Positions 57,166 to 64,000 of a stretch of 64,000 bases of DNA are shown here, one piece after another; position 1 is the stretch's first letter; the number at the start of each line of letters is the position of its first letter. A program made the position numbers and the translations under genes. Source of the DNA: Strobilurus pachycystidiatus. Lineage: Eukaryota; Basidiomycota; Agaricomycetes; Agaricales; Physalacriaceae. The DNA is taken from NCBI GenBank assembly GCA_019915135.1, contig JAHLMK010000003.1:620001-684000 (forward strand). The letters run 5' to 3'. Below the pieces are notes generated by a model that saw nothing but the letters and a program-made list of their open reading frames with translations, had not been told where the DNA came from and made no database searches.

Positions 57166-60100
57166 ATGCCACCCAAGAAGAACCTCTCAGTGGACACTAC
57201 CAGTCCGGAATCAATTCGAAGTCATCTCAAGAAAGCTGAGGAGGCTCTCGCCAAATTCGACGCAAAAGAAGCCACTTCGACAGTCAAGCACAGGCAGACC
57301 ACCATCGACAAGAACAGTATGCACTTCCTCGCCTTTTACTTCGATCTCATCTCATGTTCTTCATCAGGAGCAATTCGTATGGGCCTGTCTAATGAGATTG
57401 CCTCGTATAAGTCGCAACTACGTGGTGAGTTATCTTTGAATTATTCTTGGTCTAGTACTCAGTCTCAGCTCTCTAGCTCTAGAAGAAGTTCCTAATATGC
57501 CAGGGAGTGATTCGGAGAGTGAGCTCTCTGAACTGCCTTCGAGTCCCAATGACCTGTCTTCTCATCATGCTCATATTCACACATCTTCGAAATCGGTGGT
57601 TCCAGTACCTTCTGCTAGCAAGTCAGATGTTTCAACATCGATTTCACCTATAAAACGTGCAACACGGTCCACCGCCTCATCTGTTGTCAGTCAATCTTAA
57701 TTCGCTGCTCTTACGTTATCTCATTCTGTCTGATAGGCTGTGAGCAATGAACCGGCACTACCACCGACTCCTAAAAAGAGAAGGGGTAAACAGCGTACTG
57801 TAGCCAAGTCGTCGCCGGCTGTGAACTCCACTGCATCCAACTCGCAGATTCCACACCCTCCTGCCTCGCAGTCGTTGGCAACTGTAGATCCCAAGCCGCA
57901 GGTTCCACACCCTACCCCACCCAAATTGTCGCCAGCCGTAGAACCCGCCGCATCAAAGCCGCAGGTCCCACACCTTCCTGCTCCCCAGTCATCAAACCCG
58001 CAGGTTCCACACCCCGCTGTATCAAGCCCACAGGTCCCACACCCTCCTGCCTCGCAGTCGACGCCAGCTGAACCCACGGCATCCAAGCCGCAGGTTCCGC
58101 ACCCTCCCCCACCCAGAACGTCGCCGGCTGAGAAACCTGCCTCGCAGTCGACGCCAGCTGTGGAACCCACGGCATCCAAGCCGCAAGTTCCGCACCCTCC
58201 CCCACCCAGAACGTCGCCGGCTGAGAAATCCGCGGTATCCAGCCCACAGGTTCCACACCCTCCTGCCTCGCAGTCGACGCCAGCTGAACCCACGGCATCC
58301 AAGCCGCAGGTTCCGCACCCTACCCCACCCAAATTGTCGCCAGCCGTAGAACCCGCTGCATCAAAGCCGCAGGTCCCACACCTTCCTGCTCCCCAGTCAT
58401 CGAACCCGCAGGTTCCGCACCCCGCTGTATCAAGCCCACAGGTCCCACACCCTCCTGTCTCGCAGTCGACGCCAGCTGAACCCACGGCATCCAAGCCGCA
58501 GGTTCCGCACCCTCCCCCACCCAGAACGTCGCCGGCTGAGAAACCTGCCTCGCAGTCGACGCCAGCTGTGGAACCCACGGCATCCAAGCCGCAGGTTCTG
58601 CACCCTCCCCCACCCAGAACGTCGCCGGCTGAGAAATCCGCGGTATCCAGCCCACAGGTTCCACACCCTCCTGCCTCGCAGTCGACGCCAGCTGTGGAAC
58701 CCACGGCCTCCAAGCCGCAGGTTCCGCACCCTCCCCCACCCAGATTGTCGCCGGCTGGGAAATCCGCTGCACCCCCCTCACGACTCTCACAACCGTCTCA
58801 GCCGTCTCAGGTTGCGGAGAATACATCGCCTACAGATGCTTTACCAGAGAGGGAATCTAGTGGCAAGCACATCATATTTCATCATGATGTGAAGAAACAA
58901 GGCAAGCATTTCTTTCCTGACCTTCTCCGTCTACTGATGACTATCCCAACAGATGGTATATTGAATGAGAAAAGGAAGGTATGGGAGAGACCGGCCCAGC
59001 AAGGCTCAGGGAGTCTGGATGACCATTCAGATGAGAAGTCGAGTAAGTTGTTGCTTTTGAACTAACATTCAACGCTTACATTCCTGCTAGACCCGTTAAA
59101 AAGGGCTTGGAAACCGCGATCGAGAGAAGAGTTGTTGGCCAATTTCAAGGCGCAACAACCCCGAGCTTTGTCAGACCAGCCTTCATCCCAACCGGAGGCA
59201 GGGAGCAGCAGACTGTATCGAGGCCTACCTCAAAGGATTCCTCCGCAACGGCGTACGGTTCCCACAATTTCCGCAAGTTCTGAGACGAGTATCTCTGCTC
59301 CTCCATTTGTATCGGGACTGGACTATGAAACGAACAATGAAGTACGTGTTAAAGTATTACGATTAATAAAGTGATATTCAAGCTAGGTGTAGAAGCACCC
59401 AGATATGCAGGTCGACACATGTGATTCTTTGTCTGTGTCCAAACTCGAAGCCACATCTGCAGACCCATTGCCTCACAAGGACAGGGTATGTATCTTGGCC
59501 CATTGTCTTCTGGCTCTCTAAGCTGACGCCAATCTTCTCCAGGCTGACGACTTTATCGATCCCATGTTGCTCCATATGAGCTCGAGAGCTTCTGTCGCTG
59601 CACCTTCACTGGGGGTCGACACAGATCTCTCCGTACCACACCTCCCAGTCAACAACCCTCCCCTTAATTCTGATGAACTACCCTCTGTCATACCTCTGGA
59701 ACCCGTCGTACCTTCTGTTAAACGTCAGCGGGAGGATGAGGAAGTCGTTGCTCCCTCCAAAAAAAAGAAAACTAAAAAGAGCGCTTCTTCGCGTACGACA
59801 CTGAATGCACAAACAATTCGGGCGCAGACTCCAATGCCTGTCAAGGACGAGGATGAGGAACTTGGAGATGGAGCCGAGCCGAGTGCGCGTAACTCTCAAA
59901 AGGAAGCTGACGCTGCCCTAAAGAAGGTATACTCGTTGAATTACCTCAAAAGACTTCAGGCTGTCAACTCTGACGGTTCAGAGCTCGAGGACTTACGAGG
60001 TTTGTGTCTCTATTTCTTCTGTATTCTCGCCACATTGAAATGTTACATTCTAGAGCAGGGCCAAGCTGAGATTGACGCGTATCTCGATAATCATCCCGAT

Positions 60101-60697
60101 CCACCAAAACTCTCTGCTGCTGTTCGAATGCTTGCGCGTGAGAACTCTTCATTCCTTCCACAAACTGGAACCATCAGTCGCGAACTCGCACTTCATGTCC
60201 TTACCTCGTTGAACGGTAACACTATGTGCCGATACCATCACTATACCGATAAACGCAGTCTGGTCAACGACAAGGACATCGCCTCTCCCTATGGCCACTT
60301 GACGGGTATTGAGGCACCTCGGGCCAGCTCGGCAAAAGGAGGTTCGACACGTATCGAAGCAGGAAAACCAGCTCATTGCGGATGCAATGTCGAAGATATC
60401 CTCTGGGACTTTTATTTGTTCAAGTCTACCGTAATGGTGGGCAAGAATCAAATTGAGGAGGGTTGGAACGCCCAGTATCTTCCGCCTCGATTACGAAAGC
60501 TTACCCTCACTGCGCTTCAGAAGTACTGCTTTCTGACCATTGATGAGCTTTATAGTCACCCTTCTGGTCGTTCCTCACTACGCGATGACGAAGCCATGCT
60601 GGAGCATAGTATTCGGTTGTGCACAGCCCAGCTCAGCCATCTAACGGAGGAAAAGGACCGTCATCGGGTACAGAATGGGGCTGCTATTGGTCCCTGA
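57166..60697 (+). CDS. Ser/Pro-rich nuclear-type protein with QVPHP repeats, function unknown
   Basis: Starts MPPKKNLSVDTTSPESIRSH at 57166 with a short helical N-terminus (LKKAEEALAKFDAKEATST), then the exon with SESELSELPSSPNDLSSHHA. The exon from about 57740 encodes a low-complexity region with 15 (S/K/N)PQVPH units alternating with PAEKPASQSTP and PRTSPAEK segments; part of it is duplicated (see repeat at 57890). Later exons carry REELLANFKAQQPRAL, a basic cluster PSKKKKTKKSASS (nuclear localisation-like), then a conserved-looking C-terminal region: AALKKVYSLNYLKRLQAVNS, YLDNHPDPPKLSAAVRMLAR, CGCNVEDILWDFYLFKSTVM and YLPPRLRKLTLTALQKYCFL. The stop is at 60695. I do not recognise the C-terminal domain. 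Exon joins at 59065-59560 are approximate. Confidence 0.7.
57890..58705 (+). repeat. 408-bp in-frame tandem duplication coding for QVPHP-rich segment
   Basis: 57890-58297 and 58298-58705 are near-identical over most of their length with a period of 408 bp (136 codons), so the reading frame is kept. Within each unit, shorter QVPHP modules of 11-27 codons repeat imperfectly. Because the repeats lack stops in several frames, long antisense frames appear here by chance. Confidence 0.88.
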
Positions 60698-60996
60698 GCA
60701 TCATCCGGCTCTCGTTGGCCTCAGACTCGTGTGGCGGAGTAATGAAATAACAAAGTGTCGTGTAATTGGGTCTAGAATTCTGATGGTGTTATAGTATGAT
60801 GTTTGTTGCCGACGGGTCCGTAGTAGATTCGTGTGATACTCATGAAATTTGTATTTATATTTTGAGCTCCGCACGCAGAGATCTGGGAGGAGGGATCTTC
60901 GATGGACCTCAAGATCTGACATGCGGCATCATTAGGGATCAATATCAACTTATCAACGATTTCGGAATCCCTGGACCTCTTCAGACCTCTCCCATC
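60698..60996. other. Intergenic
   Basis: About 300 bp without a supported gene; 3' end of the QVPHP protein and upstream of the next frame. Confidence 0.35.
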
Positions 60997-61673
60997 ATGC
61001 CCCCGTACGACGGAACAGTCTCAATGGCCCACTTCCGCTCTGGTCCACACTACGAGGGTAACGAGAGGTTACAGACGTACGAGCTCCTCTGCCTTCTAGT
61101 GACTCCCAACGATCTGACCGTCAGTACCCAGCATGCTCAGTAATAGCTGTCGCAAGCTCCATGTTGAGAAACAGCTTCAACATTCGGGAGAACGTTCGTT
61201 CTTACTTCTTCTGTTACGTTGAGTTGAGTAGCTGACAGCAATTCCTAGGGAATACAAATCCACACTGGCCAATGTCCTACAGTCTCGGCACCATTCTTAC
61301 TCGACTGAACGGTGACTGGCTGATTCTTCCGCTATTGGCATGTGGCGTCTTTAGTCATGAAAATATTCCCCCCTTCGTGAGGCCACTCGGATATTGGGGC
61401 TATGATGAGATACTTTTTGAGGCTCTTGGCATCCGTAGCGGAAGCCGTAACGCCCACTTGCTATTAGTGTTCTTGGGAATGCACCCAGAGGAGGAGATCC
61501 CACGCCCAAGTGAGCTTGAATTTTGTTCTCGAAGGAGTTTGACTGAACTTTCACTCTTAGGCCCATGTTTGGATCTTGCGGTGCCTATCGACATATTTTA
61601 CGGTACTTTGCGTCATGGTTCTATGTCTTGGCGGAGGGGAGATGAAGATAATAGCCCACAGTCAGAGCCATAG
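60997..61673 (+). CDS. Hypothetical protein, uncertain exon structure
   Basis: An ATG at 60997 opens MPPYDGTVSMAHFRSGPHYE, continuing through ERLQTYELLCLL. After one or two introns that I could not place with confidence (61130-61270), an open frame reads SLGTILTRLNGDWLILPLLA, FSHENIPPFVRPLGYWGYDE and HLLLVFLGMHPEEEIPRP. A clear intron (GTGAGC at about 61511 to CTTAG at 61560) joins it to SPCLDLAVPIDIFYGTLRHG; the stop is at 61671. No domain is recognised. It may be a separate gene or the remnant of one. Confidence 0.45.
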
Positions 61674-61968
61674 CTTGATGTTATACACGCTAGAATATCT
61701 CAGACTCGATTTTCTGTTCCATGTGTCCATTTTGAGATGAAGCGCGTCTAATGATAGCCCGTTAAGGAAAGTGTCAGTAGCCATTCTGGGCAACTTTGGC
61801 GGACCGCATATTCCGTCACGTCTAGAGGTGTCGCAGATCGAGTGTAGGAAACCACGACTGAAGTGTAGCCTCGCCTCAAAGTGAAGGAAGGTCGAATGAG
61901 TCAATCAGGATTGATTACAGTGAATACTATAAGTTACAGGAGTACACCGAAGGAGTTTCTGCGAAGAA
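61674..61968. other. Intergenic
   Basis: Nothing identifiable; upstream of the tandem TATA array. Confidence 0.35.
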
Positions 61969-62012
61969 TCCTATAAAAGTCCTATAAAAGTCCTATAAAA
62001 GTCCTATAAAAG
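61969..62012 (+). promoter_or_regulatory. Four tandem TATA boxes (11-bp unit TCCTATAAAAG)
   Basis: Four exact head-to-tail copies of TCCTATAAAAG, each containing TATAAAAG, end 138 bp before the ATG at 62151. The 11-bp period keeps the copies on the same helical face. A consensus TATA this close to a start codon suggests the promoter of that gene. Confidence 0.7.
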
Positions 62013-62150
62013 TCCCATGAAATTTACATGAGACTCGTGCTCACAAGCGTGTTGTCACTTCATCATAACCACTTCCTTGCGCTGCTGTCTGGTGCACTTG
62101 TCAGCACGTGGCGCTTGCTCGTCCTTGCGGCTATCATTCCTTCTACCGCC

Positions 62151-62826
62151 ATGGGTCGCAAGCGCATATATCAGACTGCAGAGCAAAAAAAGGAGGCGAA
62201 ACAGGCAGCGAGAATGCGATACTACTGTCGGTGCGCAGACGTCCATTTATATTCGTCTTCTGAGATGTCGGCTTATATGAGAGTGGTGTATAGGCATCGC
62301 AAGCAGATCAAGCGAACACAGAATGCCAAATACGCGGCTAGACGTGATAAGGACGCAGAGAAAGACCCAGAGAAGCTAGTTAAACGTCGTCCGGTGGCAA
62401 TGTCCTCAAAGTGAGTTGCGCAAGTCTCAACTGGAACTGGAACTGACTCAGTACAGAGCCGTGGATCACAATCTGGAGAACTTACTGTCCCAGGCCAGAC
62501 GCCAGGATGAGAAACTCGACAGCCTTACCAGCGGGGACACTTGTACCTTCATACTATCCCTGGGAGAGGACTGTGCAGAAATGGACTCGGAGAGCGCTCA
62601 AGCTGCTGTCGAGTCATTATTGGAGACAGTCATTGACATGCACGCTCCGGCTCGAAAGGCATTAAGCAGCATCTACCAGCGGTACGGAAAGGGAGAACCA
62701 GCGTGGTCCGAGGCGCATACTATCAGTCAAGGGTTCTATGACATTGCGGGGAAGCTGGATAGGATGGTTCGGGCGTTACAGGATGATACATTGCAGGATT
62801 ATATACAGTCTCTAGTTTCAATGTGA
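62151..62826 (+). CDS. Small basic MGRKR-type protein, function unknown
   Basis: Three exons: MGRKRIYQTAEQKKEAKQAA.. from 62151; intron at about 62232-62299 (CG|GTGCGC to GTATAG) joining to RHRKQIKRTQNAKYAARR; second intron 62411-62457 joining to AVDHNLENLLSQARRQDEKL. The stop is at 62824. The N-terminal 60 residues are strongly basic and helical with the pattern (R/K)xRYYxRHRKxIK, a recurring N-terminus in small uncharacterised proteins of Agaricomycetes (from memory). The rest is acidic and helical (ESAQAAVESLLETVIDM, GKLDRMVRALQDDTLQDYIQ). Nucleic-acid binding by the basic part is an inference. Confidence 0.68.
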
Positions 62827-62898
62827 ATTATGCGTTTTCGAGTGAAGTGTAGCCAAAGAGAGTGATCGGTACTCGACTCTGGTTGACTTTCGACCACC

Positions 62899-63499
62899 AT
62901 GTCCGCCTTGGTTGGGCTGGAGCAAGTCCCCAGCAGTAAGTCGTCCCGTGTCCTTGTCAATCTTCGACAACTGACCAGCAGCAGCGCCTACGCCTGTTTA
63001 TCTCTTCGATCCTATTCTGACCGAAGACGAGTTCGCCACCGGTGACACTGCATACCGGGTTGGAGAAGTATACGCCAAAGTCCCAGTAGCCGCCCTTCGT
63101 CCCATACACATCATTGACCACCCTGGGTTGAACGTCCGATTCTACGTTATCCTTCGTGGTCGTCATGTTGGGATCGTTCTGTCAGCGTCAGTTCTCATTC
63201 ATGCTGCTATCACCTATGCTAGGTCTGACAAGTGTTGCGAACTAGTGCCAAAATGCTCGAAGAGACTCACGGCGCCTCTGGCGGATATGGGTTCAAGTAT
63301 ACGCACCAGGGTGATGCGGTTCGTGCTTTCAACGAAGCTTTGCGAAACGGAGAGGTTCAAATTGTCGGCGCTAGAAAACCTCGCCCGTGAGTTACTTTGC
63401 TATGCTTGCAGCATCACAATCAGGAGACTGACTCGCAGTAACAATTCCAGATCTGTGGATTATGTGAAGCGAAGTTTTCATTGTTGTGTAGTAGTATAG
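62899..63499 (+). CDS. Small protein with RNase H1 N-terminal (viroplasmin)-like pattern
   Basis: ATG at 62899 (MSALVGLEQVPSS), intron from about 62938 (GTAAGT) to the CAGCAG at about 62985, then ATPVYLFDPILTEDEFATGD and PGLNVRFYVILRGRHVGI. After a less certain second intron the frame gives MLEETHGASGGYGFKYTHQG and AVRAFNEALRNGEVQIVGAR. A last intron with a strong GTGAGT donor at about 63386 leads to a short final exon, stop 63497. FYV-x-RG-R-xGI ... GASGGYGFKY ... DAVRAFNEAL has the spacing of the small RNA:DNA-hybrid-binding fold at the N-terminus of RNase H1. The central splice is unresolved, so a broken gene is possible. No RNase H catalytic domain follows. Confidence 0.48.
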
Positions 63500-64000
63500 G
63501 ATCTATGTAAGAGTACCACGAACCTTGCGTGAAGTGTACTTTTACGGTCACGTCGTGCGAGCACCTCAAGATGCGCATATCAACGTATCAAGGGGTGCGG
63601 ATAAGTGCCGGCGCGCATTCTCTTGATACATAAGTGGGCAGGCCATACCAGACGTACCATCGGCGTATGCAGTTGGTACTCGTCGATACAGGCACGCTAC
63701 GTGAATTATTGTCTCTGTGTCAAATATTGACCGTCTTCGAAACTTCATCACGCACCGCATACTCCACCTTCTGATAGTAGTTCTGTTTCTGATAAGGTAA
63801 TTTGGCGCGTAATGGTGGCGCGCCCGAATAGCCGAAAGCCTTACCTTAGAGCAGAACATTAACAGGAGGTGCGCACAAAAGGCCCGCGGGAGCACTAATT
63901 ATTGATGAGCAGAACCACCCCGTGGAAGCTGTTGGTCCACACGACGAATTAGCAATTCAATTCAGGGCGAAAACTTCTGCCACAAACATGATACTTGGGG
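63500..64000. other. Right-edge intergenic sequence
   Basis: No supported gene. TTGGCGCGTAATGGTGGCGCGCC near 63801 is a small GC-rich palindromic patch of no clear meaning. Confidence 0.35.

Noticed and set aside
57721..58826. Long minus-strand frames rich in Cys/Gly (about 330 codons) opposite the QVPHP repeats
   Set aside because: They arise because the duplicated low-complexity sequence has no stops in several frames. The plus-strand frame fits the gene context, codon pattern and neighbouring exons.

Overview
The window reads as nuclear DNA of a filamentous basidiomycete, most likely an Agaricomycete. Genes are dense and split by many 45-60 bp introns with GTRNGT donors, neighbours are often head to head, and several families typical of this class appear: F-box-like/LRR proteins, a DUF6534-type membrane protein, a DUF6697-type nuclear protein and a Snf2 remodeller beside Ku80. 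No rRNA, tRNA or CRISPR was recognised. All gene models below were spliced by eye from open frames and splice signals.

Layout. 1-7798 (-): the 5' and central part of a very large SF1/UvrD helicase of the TRANK1 type, running off the left edge. 8602-9368: a 767-bp non-autonomous DNA transposon with 72-bp terminal inverted repeats built from five phased GTAGCAC heptamers; it splits a short open frame. 10169-13510 (+): rhodanese plus protein-tyrosine phosphatase. 14008-16116 (-) and 16566-18134 (+): divergent pair of a Fen2/Liz1-type permease and a DAO-type FAD oxidoreductase. 18217-27483: two full-length F-box-like paralogues bracketing a secreted glycine-tailed protein and a DUF6697-like nuclear protein with three SUMO-interaction-like exons. 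27986-29104 (+): a broken carboxylesterase. 29207-34098 (-) and 34304-37361 (+): Snf2/Sth1 ATPase and Ku80, divergent.

38121-48392 is metabolic and membrane oriented: DUF6534-like membrane protein, Ayr1-like SDR, secreted berberine-bridge type FAD oxidase, and a peroxisomal acyl-CoA oxidase ending in SKL. 48393-50700 has only decayed open frames. 50700-52380 is a non-coding field of short palindromes (CAGGTTTACNGACCTG type) containing a 405-bp tandem duplication. 52454-55817 holds a head-to-head pair of F-box/LRR-like genes.

55922-63499 is a block of genes I cannot name functionally: a small coiled-coil protein, a Ser/Pro-rich protein with a 408-bp in-frame duplication, an uncertain gene, a small basic MGRKR-type protein preceded by four tandem TATA boxes, and a small protein with an RNase H1 N-terminal (viroplasmin)-like pattern. 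This block, the palindrome field and the transposon are the least explained parts of the window.
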